A DNA stretch of 64,000 bases from contig OZ037928.1 in the NCBI GenBank assembly GCA_964035575.1, forward strand, positions 1,054,001 to 1,118,000, written 5' to 3'. Position numbers and translations under genes: made by a program. The stretch comes from Rhynchopus sp. YZ270_cl-10 (Eukaryota > Euglenozoa > Diplonemea > Diplonemida > Diplonemidae). This document shows positions 9,691-18,995 of this stretch, one piece after another (position 1 is the first letter of the stretch; each line of letters opens with the position of its first letter). The notes under the pieces were generated by a model. That model saw only the letters and a list, made by a program, of their open reading frames with translations, did no database searches and was not told the origin of the DNA.

Positions 9691-9767
9691 CGAAGGTGGT
9701 CACGTGGCGCCTTTCTCACCTCTCAGTTCATCTGAGAAGGTGGGGATGGGTCACGTCAACAAGTTTA
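9691..9767 (+). other. LINE 3' UTR with potential stem-loop
   Basis: The 77-bp tail is shared exactly with copy 1 (1750-1826). It contains ttctca ... tgagaa, which can pair around a 14-base loop, followed by gtcacgtcaacaagttta at the junction. Tailless LINEs commonly use a 3' stem-loop for recognition by their own RT; that role here is inferred. Confidence 0.6.
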
Positions 9768-10380
9768 AGCTTTAACCAGCCTAAATCTGACAGCACTCAA
9801 CAACCTGAGGTGGATTGACAATAGTTTTCTTTCCGGATGCAAATCATTAACCACCCTTGATCTGACACCACTCAGCAACGGTTTGACGGGGGTTAGTGAG
9901 AATTTTCTTTCCGACTGCAAATCTTTAACCACTCTGGACTTGACACCACTCAACAGGGCGACGGTGATTGGTGGTCGCTTTCTCTCCGGCTGCACAGCTT
10001 TACCCAACCTGGATCTCACACCACTCAACAACGTGACGGTGATTGGTGGTGACTTTCTTTCCGACTGCACAGCTTTAACCACCCTGGACCTGACGCCCCT
10101 CATCAACGTGACGAAAGTTAAAGACTCTTTTCTTAAGGGTTGCAAATCTTTAACCACCCTTGATCTCTCACCACTCGGCAAGGTGAAGAACGTAGGTACG
10201 TATTTTGCTGCGAACTGCACTTCGTTGACGAGTATTTACCTTTCCGGCTGCAGCAGTGCTGTGTCCAACAAAGTAAGGAAAATCAAGAAGCTGAGCAAGC
10301 TTGTGGTTGAAGAACGTCCGAAACGCAGCAGAGACGAATCCCCCGAGCAAGCCCGCAAACGACAGAGACACGCACAATGA
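9768..10380 (+). pseudogene. LRR gene A, 3' part (interrupted upstream by LINE copy 2)
   Basis: The frame is open from the LINE junction (ALTSLNLTALN) through five more 25-residue units such as FLSGCTALPNLDLTPLN. It then runs through the cap [20 protein letters not shown] and the basic tail [20 protein letters not shown] to TGA. The 3' end is the same as in LRR genes D, E and G. Because the LINE separates it from any promoter and from the ubiquitin-like N-terminus, it is most likely a non-functional remnant. Confidence 0.9.
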
Positions 10381-10550
10381 CGACGTGGTGTGCTGGTGGG
10401 AGGGGATAAAGGGAAGCACGGGAAAAAGGGTAAGAAGGGAGGTGGGGAAGGGCCGGTAGGTACTGCCTACTCTGCTCGCCTCCACAAACTTTGCACAACA
10501 AAAAAGACACAAAAACATGGGAGGCACAAAGCAGGGAAAGGGGTTGAGTA
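10381..10550 (+). other. Conserved 3' flank of the LRR family, open in frame past the stop
   Basis: This block follows the TGA of LRR genes A, D, E and G almost unchanged. Read in the same frame as the gene it stays open to a TAG at about 10550 and would encode a basic peptide rich in Lys and Gly ([20 protein letters not shown]). The stop context is TGA-C. See the finding on possible readthrough. Confidence 0.6.
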
Positions 10551-10900
10551 GGGAACAAGGGGAACAAGGGGAACAAGGGGAACAAGGGGAACAAGGGGAA
10601 CAAGGGGAACAAGGGGAACAAGGGGAACAAGGGGAACAAGGGGAACAAGGGGAACAAGGGGAACAAGGGGAACAAGGGGAACAAGGGGAACAAGGGGAAC
10701 AAGGGGAACAAGGGGAACAAGGGGAACAAGGGGAACAAGGGGAACAAGGGGAACAAGGGGAACAAGGGGAACAAGGGGAACAAGGGGAACAAGGGGAACA
10801 AGGGGAACAAGGGGAACAAGGGGAACAAGGGGAACAAGGGGAACAAGGGGAACAAGGGGAACAAGGGGAACAAGGGGAACAAGGGGAACAAGGGGAACAA
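10551..10900 (+). repeat. 9-bp minisatellite (GGGGAACAA), about 39 copies
   Basis: A homogeneous tandem array directly follows the LRR 3' flank at ggggttgag. Intact family members have gggacaggagg there, which looks like the seed of the expansion. Open frames through it (Gly-Glu-Gln and others) arise only because the unit length is a multiple of three. Confidence 0.97.
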
Positions 10901-10933
10901 GGGGACATTCAACTACAGTCGTAGCAAAACAAA

Positions 10934-11240
10934 TGAATAAAAAAGTACCAACCCCCACGCCTCCACCAGTCTTGTGCCCACTACAGTCAGTTGATGTTGT
11001 TTTTGTTTCTGCGTATGATTGTGCCCACCCCTGCACAGTTTTGCTTCCCAGCCAGAACCTACGTCACACAGGCCTCATGGCTCTACGTCTCCAATGATCC
11101 TTTCGTTCATCTGACTGATGAGTGGAAGCGGGTGGAAGGCATATCAGATGTAAACCACGGGATGGCTTCAACGGGCTTTTGCATTTTCAATGTCACATTA
11201 GATGTTCCATGTTGCTTCCCACTTCGTGTATCACTCACAA
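10934..11240 (+). repeat. Copy of the LRR upstream region (as before genes C and G)
   Basis: Nearly the same sequence as 57177-57475, upstream of LRR gene G, and partly as 38533-38650, upstream of gene C. It includes the conserved segment gaagcgggtggaaggcatat followed by cagatgtaaacc. No LRR gene follows it here. Similarity stops at about 11240 and the acetylesterase gene begins 190 bp later. It is a segmental duplication breakpoint or the remnant of a lost family member. Confidence 0.85.
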
Positions 11241-11429
11241 CAAAGGGTACTGTGTCATGCTAACTACCTCGGTGCTTTGTATGCAGACCTTGTCAAGGGG
11301 TTCAAGTATGGCTATGTGCCCTCAACACACATCCCACACTTGGTGCCATATTCTGCGCAAGAATTACCCCTATTAGTTATCAACGCACAACCCACACGCT
11401 TCAGGTTAAACACAACACATTTACCACAC

Positions 11430-13448
11430 ATGCTCACATCCGCAGCAGCGCTGCTGTGTGTGTGCCTTGCTACACATGCCTCTGCGGTCCCCTCCTTCGC
11501 GCTCAGCAGCGGCCTCACCAGCGACATGGTCCTGCAGCGTGCACCCTCCAAGGCTGCTGTGTATGGTACTGCACCGCTCGGGGCCGACGTTGTTGTCTCT
11601 ATTCTATCTGCGAACGCCACGAGCCCTGCCACAGCGCCTTCTGTCCGTGCGGAGAACCTCCCTGCAGGCGCGTTCAAGGCGTACCTACAGCCGATGCAGG
11701 CAGGAGGTGTGTACACCATCACAGTGTCCTGCAAAAGCGGCTGCAACGTGTCGGAGCCGGTTGTGCTGGTGTTGCAGCGGGTCACCTTTGGTGACGTCTT
11801 CTTCTGCAGCGGGCAGAGCAACATGCAGCTGCCTTTGCACTACACATACGAGGCTGATATGCGCACTGCTCAGGTGCTCGCAGGGCGGTACGGAAACATC
11901 CGCACCTTCCTGTATGAGGGCGTGCCTGCAGATGTCCCTACGTACGCGACGCAGGTCGGGAATGTGTCGTGGTACAACATTACGCACTCCGCCACGCTCC
12001 CTCCAAGGACAAAGCGCATCTACAGCCCGTTTCATGAGTTCTCCGCAACGTGTCTGCACTTTGCCTTCTCGCTGGTCGATGAGACGGACGAAAGCGTTCC
12101 GATTGGCCTGATCCAAAGCGCTGTCGGAGGGACACGCATTGAGCAGTGGCTCGACAACTCCACCTTCGCGTCCTGCGCACAGCCCGACGGCACCGGAACA
12201 AAGCTATACTACGGCATGGTCACGCCCTTTGTCAACACCTCTGTCACCGGCTGGCTGTGGTACCAAGGCGAGAACAACTGTGCCGGCATCATGGGCAACT
12301 CCGCCACCAGCGTTGGGTACGGCTGCTTCCAGGTGGGCCTGGTCGACCTCTGGCGCCGCATGTGGTCTGTGGAGCCCGGTACCACCAGCCCGACCGCTTC
12401 CTTTGGTCTGGTAACGCTGGCTGCAGGGGGCTCTGAAGGGCACGGCCAGCATATGTCGCATATGAGATGGTCGCAGACAGCCAACTACGGCGTGCTCCCA
12501 AACGAGAAGATGCCGAACACATACCTTGCCCAGGGGTTTGACATTGGCGACCCGTGGGCAGTCGGCGCTACGAACCAGCAAAACTGCTCCAAAGTTGACC
12601 CTGCAACAGGTAAGTACGGCCCCTCCTGCCTGCCTTGGGACGACTCGACCTGGCTCCCCTCCTTCAAGCCTATGTACCCATACATCAGGAACAACACTGC
12701 CCCCGTCTACATGGGGCCAATCCACCCAAGAATCAAGCACCCTGTAGGACAGCGTCTTGCCCGCGCCTACAAAAGTCTTATCCTCGGAGGGGCGACCAGC
12801 CACACCGGACCAACCATCGCCGGCTGCACTGCTTCGACCGGCGCAATGGAGCTGAGGTTTAACACAACACTGCTGAAGGGGGACACCGTCATGCTGCAGG
12901 GGTTCAATTTGACTGGGTGGAGCGACTCAAATGGACTGCTTCTTTGCGACGGCGGGCATCCTCTCGCGAATGCATCGATCTGTGCCTGTTCTGGGTGGAC
13001 ACCGCTGTTCTGCAACGCCACCACGACACCGCCGTGCAATCGCGAGGACAACACTTACTGGTACTGTGAGGAAGGCCCAGGGGTGAAGCCGCTGCATACC
13101 CCAGAGATGCAAGGGGTGACAGCAGAGAAGACACGCCTGGGATGGCGTCCGTCGCCCAACCCCTACGGGATGGTGTGGACCCCTGCGGCAATGAAGGTGG
13201 CCTCCGCTGGGTCCGTCTCCGTCGACACATCTGCCCTCAAAGGTTCTGTTCTCGCCGTCCGCTACGGATGGAACTTCAATTTTGACACGTGTTGTCCGGA
13301 CGCGCGTTTCCAAGAGGGCTTCCTCCCCTGCACGCCAGGGGCCTGTCCACTAGTGACGACACAAAGTGAGCTTCCAGGGAACCCCTTCTTCGCAACGATT
13401 GAGGACAACAAATGTAAGTGCATGGCACCTCAGGTGTGTGATGGATAG
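11430..13448 (+). CDS. Sialate O-acetylesterase-like secreted esterase
   Basis: 672 aa, intronless. The start at 11430 gives a classical signal peptide (LTSAAALLCVCLATHASA). SGNH-type sialate esterase hallmarks follow: SDMVLQR near the mature N-terminus, FCSGQSNMQLPL with nucleophile Ser130, GGTRIEQW (235-240), WLWYQGENN (275-283), and IHPRIKHPVGQRLARAY with catalytic His432. It would remove O-acetyl groups from sialic acids, or from other sugars, outside the cell or in the endomembrane system. Many NxS/T sites and Cys pairs in the C-terminal 200 residues fit a secreted glycoprotein. The open frame extends upstream to 11202, but only the 11430 start gives a signal sequence. TAG stop. The family is clear; the substrate is inferred. 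Confidence 0.93.
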   Translation: MLTSAAALLCVCLATHASAVPSFALSSGLTSDMVLQRAPSKAAVYGTAPLGADVVVSILSANATSPATAPSVRAENLPAGAFKAYLQPMQAGGVYTITVSCKSGCNVSEPVVLVLQRVTFGDVFFCSGQSNMQLPLHYTYEADMRTAQVLAGRYGNIRTFLYEGVPADVPTYATQVGNVSWYNITHSATLPPRTKRIYSPFHEFSATCLHFAFSLVDETDESVPIGLIQSAVGGTRIEQWLDNSTFASCAQPDGTGTKLYYGMVTPFVNTSVTGWLWYQGENNCAGIMGNSATSVGYGCFQVGLVDLWRRMWSVEPGTTSPTASFGLVTLAAGGSEGHGQHMSHMRWSQTANYGVLPNEKMPNTYLAQGFDIGDPWAVGATNQQNCSKVDPATGKYGPSCLPWDDSTWLPSFKPMYPYIRNNTAPVYMGPIHPRIKHPVGQRLARAYKSLILGGATSHTGPTIAGCTASTGAMELRFNTTLLKGDTVMLQGFNLTGWSDSNGLLLCDGGHPLANASICACSGWTPLFCNATTTPPCNREDNTYWYCEEGPGVKPLHTPEMQGVTAEKTRLGWRPSPNPYGMVWTPAAMKVASAGSVSVDTSALKGSVLAVRYGWNFNFDTCCPDARFQEGFLPCTPGACPLVTTQSELPGNPFFATIEDNKCKCMAPQVCDG

Positions 13449-14758
13449 GCAATGAGATGCAGCGGAGTGAGTGGGGATGTCGAAAAGTACAAAAAAAAAA
13501 AAAAGAAAAAACAAAAACAAAAACAAAAAACGTGGAGATTCTGCACAACTCTTGACAACACAAACCGAGGTAACTGCACTACTCCAAACAATTTATTTCA
13601 AAAAAATATAATATAATGTGAAGTGCGGAGTACAGTACGTGTATTTTCCGCAGATATTTATCAAAAACCAATAAAAGAACAAAGAAACGAAACCTTTGGT
13701 ATGGCTGTTAGAAGGGGGGTGATTCGCACTTCTTTAGCACTTATTGCACACTCCCCTCCCCCACATTCAGCCACACCAGAAGCGTTTTCCCCCACCATGC
13801 GGAAACCATACGGCATTGCCAAGAGGGAGAAGGGGTTATGGACATTTGTGACATCCTTCACGGTTCAGACCTTTGTTCTCATTTTTTGTGTCAAAACGAT
13901 GGTTCCGCCTGCTCAAAGGGTGCTGTTGGATGTTTTCGTTCCATAGGAGTGGCGAGGCGTCAACAACGTACCATTTTTTATTTTTTATTTTTTATTTTTT
14001 TTATCTTCTTCTTGCATCGTGCCTGTTCTTTATGTAGCTGGCTGTACCCTACTTTTTATTAAAAAAACGTATGTATCGTAACATGGTAGTTTTCTGTGAC
14101 AAAAATGAAAAAAACTGTATCGTAACTGGGCCTCAACGTTGAGTCCAGTACCCACTTTACACATGACGTTCACGGTCTTTCTTTGTCTCCTCCCCACCTC
14201 AACGCCCAAGGGTACCTTAGTATGTGGATGACATGAGAAGTGGCGCAGAGAGTGCAGGAAGACATGGAGGCGACTTCGTCACCTTCAAGAAGGGGGACAA
14301 TAGCGCCCAAGGGAGAATGTCTTGCTGCTCAAGACGTGGCATCCATGGAACACCACTGTGCTGTCTTCACCCTGGCGTGGATGCAACACCCTTCCTCTCC
14401 GACCCCAGGTCTACAAAACTATCAAGCAAAATTAAACAGAGCACAAAGCACTTTCAAAACATACTAAAAACATTTTCAAACTCCCTGAAGATATGGTCCA
14501 ACTCGTGGGCTGCCTAATTTAGGTGTTACCGAAGGCTTGTTGTTCCAGCAGCTTCATCGGATGGCTCAGGTTCAGGGACGAACACCACCAACGTGAGTTT
14601 TTCTTCTTTTGGCAAGTTCCGTGCACATTTTTTCAGCCTGCTCATGCTCATTAATTTCCTCCGTGATATTTTGTTTCACTCTCCCAATCACCGTAACACA
14701 ATTTGCGTGAACGCCAATTTTAATTTCACTCACTTTTTTAGGCCAGTTACGAACATCA
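13449..14758. other. Intergenic, AT-rich, no gene recognised
   Basis: Starts with an A-rich tract (13487-13530) and an aataaa at about 13671, then several homopolymer stretches. Short open frames at 13623-13946 and 14224-14517 have no recognisable domain and look fortuitous. Confidence 0.6.
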
Positions 14759-15054
14759 TACTTGGACCGCCCGAAATATATTTCGGGCGAATTCGGGCGA
14801 ATTTTTCGGGCGCGGGTCCCGAGCGCCCGAAATGTGCCCGAAATATATTTCGGGCGTTTTAAAGGGAATTTATACGTATTTCGGGCGAATTCGGGCACAT
14901 TTCGGGCAGATTCGGGCGATTTCGGGCGCAAAATTAGTGCATTGGAGTATCTTATGTGTGCTGGGAAGCATGCCACCAGTGTAAAAATCTTACGCTTTAT
15001 TTGAAAGATTGCCACAAAATTTGTTCACAGAAAAAAAATTCGAGCAAAAATTCC

Positions 15055-15389
15055 TACTGGGGGGGGCCGAATACAAGTCCCCTGCCGAATACAAGTCCCC
15101 GCCAAATACAAGTCCCCCTTTTATTTTGGCCGTTTTCATAAAATATATTTTAGAATACAAGTCCCTACACGGAGTACCAGTAGGGGGTACTCCAGTGTAG
15201 GGACTTGTATTTAGCATACTGTAAAAAAATTAATTTTTTGCGACATGCAAAATCCTTTTAGGGACTTGTATTCAACAGATCATAAAATATTTATACAATA
15301 ATTTTATGTTTGAAAACCCCCCTAAAAAAAGCGCTGACATGGTGAATACAAGGGGGGGGGGGGCTTCTATTCGACCCCCCCCCCCAGTA
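15055..15389. mobile_element. MITE with G-run termini and TA target duplication
   Basis: The ends are TACTGGGGGG and CCCCCCAGTA. The inner parts pair further (cgaatacaag / cttctattcg). A strong internal hairpin lies at 15152-15212 around gaatacaagtccctacac. Comparison with the opposite arm of the host element (tccgagtagaaccca on the reverse strand) shows an insertion at TA. Confidence 0.85.
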
Positions 15390-15811
15390 GTAGAACCCAC
15401 ACGGTGCGGTAGTCAGCAAAATGACAACCTAAATGACAACCTCAATGACATGTCATAATTATGACAACCCTATAGGTTGTCAGTGACAACCTAGGGGTTG
15501 TCAAATGACAACCTGAGGTTGTCAAATGACAACCTATAGGTTGTCATTTGACAACCTTATGCATGTGAAATGCCTTGCAACAGCCATTTTTATTGGAAAT
15601 GTGGGAGGTTGGGGGGTTGGGAGGTTGGTGGTTACCTGTTTGATTGTTGATTGTTGAATGTCCATGCACTGTAAAAATTTATTTAAAAAAAAAGGAGATG
15701 GGGGGGGTGATTTCTGTTTTTGTTGATTTCATGATGATTTGGGTCCCTCACCCCCTTTGTAAAAATCCCGCCCATACACATATGCAGGGGTCAAGTGACT
15801 GACGTGCCTGA

Positions 15812-16813
15812 CTAGTGCCATTGAACACTCTCTTCGGAGTCCTCCTTGTTTGCCTCTGTGTCACTGGCCTCAGCAAGAGTCTCCTCAGGATCCTCAGGAG
15901 CCTCCTCAGGAACTTCGTCCTCCCCAAACACGGACATCCATGATGCCCCGTCCATTTTCACAGAGAGTGCGTTGGGGGCCCCCACGGGTATGTCCACACG
16001 AGTAATTCCCACCTGCACCATCACGGAAGTCTCCCTCGTCGAATCAAGGGACAGAGTGCTGGGGACATCATACGTACCGTCGACCACCCCGATGCTGGCC
16101 CCGATGGCAAGGCGCTCCCGCTTCAACGCAAAGCTCAGCTTGTGACCCTGCAGCGTCGGGTCGGTGCAAAACACGGTGCAACCGTTTTCAATAAAAATTC
16201 GGTGCACTTTTCCACCCGGTGTCATCTTTTCCCCCATCACCGTGATGATAGGCCATACGGAAGCGCGGGGGCCTCTTTTGATGACCCCCTTGGCCGCCGC
16301 TGTCCCTGTTCCCTCGTTGACAATGGACGTGTACAAGCACGCCATGTCCATGTCCCCCAGCGACGCCCCTTCCCGAACTACAAGCGCCAGACGCTTGTAC
16401 GCCTCCGTCTTCTTTGCGGCGTCCGATATCCCAGGCAACTTCCGCAGCACGAGTCCGCCAAACACAGTCTCCTTCACTGCCCCTCCGTTCCCGGAGATGC
16501 GGAGGCTGTACACACCTTTGGCAGCATCAGCCTCTGCCCTGTTCTTCGCCTGTGTGATGGTGAATTTTTTGCCAAGTTCAGCTGCCACTGAGCCATCATT
16601 GGACTTGAAGTCCACCTTGAAACATTTCGAAATCAAGGCCCTCAGTGCAGGGTGGCTTAAGGGGGTTGCACCAGCGGGGTTCTTCGCTTTGTACACATAA
16701 ACAGTACAAAAGTCGTGGTACAGATGGTGCATATATAGCTTTCGCCCGCATCCTCTGATTCTGATTCTGGTTCTGGTTCTGATTTGCTTTCCACAACAGG
16801 GGGTACCCTCCAT
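15812..16813 (-). CDS. Second protein of the CACGG element, function unknown
   Basis: 333 aa from the first ATG. A start at an internal ATG (MHHLYHDF) would avoid much of the 157-bp overlap with the putative transposase. The body has no domain I recognise. Stretches such as GVYSLRISGNGG, VWPIITVMGEKMTPGGKVHR and SVMVQVGITRVDIPVG suggest a beta-rich fold. The C-terminal 60 residues (VPEEAPEDPEETLAEASD) are strongly acidic and are encoded inside the left TIR, so an inverted copy of that coding sequence lies in the right TIR. It may be an accessory transposition protein. Confidence 0.55.
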   Translation of the reverse strand: MEGTPCCGKQIRTRTRIRIRGCGRKLYMHHLYHDFCTVYVYKAKNPAGATPLSHPALRALISKCFKVDFKSNDGSVAAELGKKFTITQAKNRAEADAAKGVYSLRISGNGGAVKETVFGGLVLRKLPGISDAAKKTEAYKRLALVVREGASLGDMDMACLYTSIVNEGTGTAAAKGVIKRGPRASVWPIITVMGEKMTPGGKVHRIFIENGCTVFCTDPTLQGHKLSFALKRERLAIGASIGVVDGTYDVPSTLSLDSTRETSVMVQVGITRVDIPVGAPNALSVKMDGASWMSVFGEDEVPEEAPEDPEETLAEASDTEANKEDSEESVQWH

Positions 16814-18312
16814 GATGGCTCCTTACACACGCAAATCTTCTTCACCCTACCCTCATCATCAGGGTTGGACAAGAATTTTTGCCCCCACCCTGTTCGGCGT
16901 TTTATGTGTTTTCCCAGTCCAGCACGTTGCAGTCGCTGCACCAAGTTAGTGCACGCGGTTTTCCAAGTCTCATCTACTACTGTTATGCATTTGCACAGCC
17001 ACAACGTATCAAACTCCCAAAGTGCGGGAAGCGCGTCCGTTAGGGGACCCAGTGGTGACATCGGCACTGCATGTTTAGTTTCAATTTCGAATGCCAAGAA
17101 ATCGCGTTCCATTGTATTTGGGGAGGTGCATGCCGTCCAACGCTTCCTCTCCCCATTGGCATGCTCGAACAGTTCGTCCGACACGGTCACTCTGTGTGCG
17201 TCTTCTTCATCGAACCAATGTTCGACTGAGTGCATGTACGTGCTTTTCGTAACCCCTGGATTCGCCCATTCAAGCAAATACACGGTAAGGTGATAACACA
17301 GTAATGCGAACAAGTAATCTTTTGCGTATGGCCTCGACTCGTTCGGGTTTGGGTTTGGTGTGTGGAAGAACCTCACTGGTATGTCACTATACCGAAAGTA
17401 GTAAAGGCCCTGCATGGCCTGGCACAATATTAGTTTGCTCCCCTCATTTTCCTGAATGAGGCTGCGTAGGATAGTTCGTGACTGCGTGCCTGTCATATTG
17501 CCGTCCTGCTTACCAAGGATCTTTGTTTCTACGTCGCGGGCACCCGGTATGGTTTTAATGAGCAAACGCATCACCCCCTTGGTATCATGCAGCATCGGAG
17601 TTAGCGTGTAACAAGGTTGCTCGAATCGCCCGGCAATGCTGCACTCGAATCCACAGGCGTCCATTTCTTGAAGGCTCAAGCGGGTGCAGTTGTGCAGGGC
17701 AGACAATCTGTCGTCCAGGTCGGTCGCACAGAACGCACTTCTATGTCCCCCGGGGCCGACACCTTTGAAGAGACTTGCCAACTCGGCATGATCTCCCCCG
17801 ATTTTGTAGTAGAGGAGGGAAAATTCGAAGCCTCCCCTCCTGAGGATGCGCTCTTGAACGTTTGAGAGCTGTGGCAGAAAGGTAAAAACCCACCAGTCGT
17901 GGAAGGTGGATTTTTTTTTGTCAGCGACCGTCAAAAAGTTTGTCGCTTCAAGCCCGTTCGTCGCAGCAACTGCAAGCCTCTTCCGTGCAAGTTGGGACCT
18001 GAAGGCACTGTACGGTGAATACCCATCCCACGTGATGATAATGGTCGGGAAGTCACCGCCCAGTCGCAGGGGGAAATACTTCAGAAGCAAAGAGAGCGAT
18101 TTCTGCACATCACCTACCTGAGCCTCTGCCTTATCCTTAAACGGCTTCTCCCGCTGCTGCAACGTCTTGTACGCTAGGCCCATTGACGCCCCGGTCACAG
18201 CTTTCACCAATTTTCCGATCTCTTCGCAGTCACGCATCGACAGTCCTAGCTGGACTCTGTTGCGACCTATGATGTTCCCCACCACCCGCACTGTTTCATG
18301 ATCAATTCCCAT
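16657..18312 (-). CDS. Putative DDE-type transposase of the CACGG element
   Basis: 551 aa from the ATG after the poly-Lys/poly-T tract (MGIDHETVRVVGNIIGRN). An upstream ATG at 18429 would add a Pro-rich stretch encoded inside the TIR. Motifs that could hold metal-binding acids are IITWDGYSPY (Asp96), KIGGDHAELASLFKGVG (Asp174, with a Cys downstream) and MLHDTKGVMRLL (Asp243). The spacing and the Gly-Gly-Asp block recall RNase H-fold transposases. It is the only long gene in the element beside the 333-aa frame, which supports a transposition role. I do not recognise the exact family. The C-terminus is acidic (SEPEPESESEDAGES) and overlaps the next frame by 157 bp. Confidence 0.6.
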   Translation of the reverse strand: MGIDHETVRVVGNIIGRNRVQLGLSMRDCEEIGKLVKAVTGASMGLAYKTLQQREKPFKDKAEAQVGDVQKSLSLLLKYFPLRLGGDFPTIIITWDGYSPYSAFRSQLARKRLAVAATNGLEATNFLTVADKKKSTFHDWWVFTFLPQLSNVQERILRRGGFEFSLLYYKIGGDHAELASLFKGVGPGGHRSAFCATDLDDRLSALHNCTRLSLQEMDACGFECSIAGRFEQPCYTLTPMLHDTKGVMRLLIKTIPGARDVETKILGKQDGNMTGTQSRTILRSLIQENEGSKLILCQAMQGLYYFRYSDIPVRFFHTPNPNPNESRPYAKDYLFALLCYHLTVYLLEWANPGVTKSTYMHSVEHWFDEEDAHRVTVSDELFEHANGERKRWTACTSPNTMERDFLAFEIETKHAVPMSPLGPLTDALPALWEFDTLWLCKCITVVDETWKTACTNLVQRLQRAGLGKHIKRRTGWGQKFLSNPDDEGRVKKICVCKEPSWRVPPVVESKSEPEPESESEDAGESYICTICTTTFVLFMCTKRRTPLVQPP

Positions 18313-18624
18313 TGTTTTTTTTTTTTTTTTTTTTTGTCCTGTCATGGATGTCCGTGTTTGGGGAGGACGAAGTTCCTGAGGAGGCTCCTGAGGAGGAGGC
18401 TCTTGCTGAGGCCAGTGACACAGAGGCAAACAAGGAGGACTCCGAAGAGAGTGTTCAATGGCACTAGTCAGGCACGTCAGTCACTTGACCCCTGCATATG
18501 TGTATGGGCGGGATTTTTACAAAGGGGGTGAGGGACCCAAATCATCATGAAATCAACAAAAACAGAAATCCCCCCATCTCCTCCTTTTTTTTTTTGTAAA
18601 AATAAATTTTTACAGTGCATGGAC

Positions 18625-18749
18625 ATTCAACATTCAACAATCAACAATCAACAATCAACAATCAACAATCAACAATCAACAATCAACAATCAACAATCAA
18701 CAATCAACAATCAACAATCAACAATCAACAATCAACAATCAACAATCAA
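18625..18749 (+). repeat. 7-bp microsatellite (CAACAAT) inside the right TIR
   Basis: About 17 copies in the right TIR. The left TIR has only two to three units at the matching place (15640-15660), so the array expanded after the two TIRs became separate. Confidence 0.95.
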
Positions 18750-18995
18750 ACAGGTAACCACCAACCTCCCAACCCCCCAACCTCCCACATTTCCAATAAA
18801 AATGGCTGTTGCAAGGCATTTCACATGCATAAGGTTGTCAAATGACAACCTAGGGGTTGTCATTTGACAACCTCAGGTTGTCATTTGACAACCCCTAGGT
18901 TGTCACTGACAACCTAGGGGTTGTCTCGCACCGAGGGTTGTCCTTTGACATGTCCTTGAGGTTGTCATTTTGATGACTACCGCACCGTGCAACTA

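Larger units (their letters stand above)
2002..9767 (+). mobile_element. Full-length non-LTR retrotransposon (LINE) with OTU-bearing ORF1 and APE/RT ORF2
   Basis: The 7.77-kb element has a 40-bp 5' leader, ORF1 (957 aa), ORF2 (about 1590 aa), a 77-bp 3' UTR with a hairpin, and no poly(A) tail. Both ORFs are open throughout, and the 3' 1.8 kb appears identical to the neighbouring copy, so the element looks young and possibly active. Both junctions lie in LRR repeat DNA. The left flank ends ctctttaaccacccttga and the right flank starts agctttaaccagcctaaa. They share ctttaacca and could be a diverged target-site duplication or simply two repeat units. The domain set (APE endonuclease, RT, OTU) recalls Dualen/RandI-type elements, but no restriction-like endonuclease was recognised, so the clade is open. 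Confidence 0.92.
15400..18989 (-). mobile_element. CACGG-ended TIR transposon with two minus-strand genes
   Basis: 3.59 kb, ends CACGGTGCGGTAGTCA, flanked by CA on both sides. The empty site is known from the opposite arm of the host element (gaacccaact), confirming a 2-bp duplication. TIRs are about 550 and 650 bp, differing mainly in a CAACAAT expansion in the right one. CACGG-type ends with a 2-3-bp duplication suit the CACTA/CMC superfamily; this is inferred from structure. The interior holds two long overlapping open frames on the minus strand. Confidence 0.85.

Noticed and set aside
1-9767. Long terminal repeats formed by 1-1827 and 7942-9767
   Set aside because: The repeated part is the ORF2 C-terminus and 3' end, each followed by LRR host sequence. 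It is two LINE insertions, not an LTR pair.
13623-14517. Two frames of about 100 codons after the acetylesterase
   Set aside because: No domain, no conserved leader, low-complexity surroundings.
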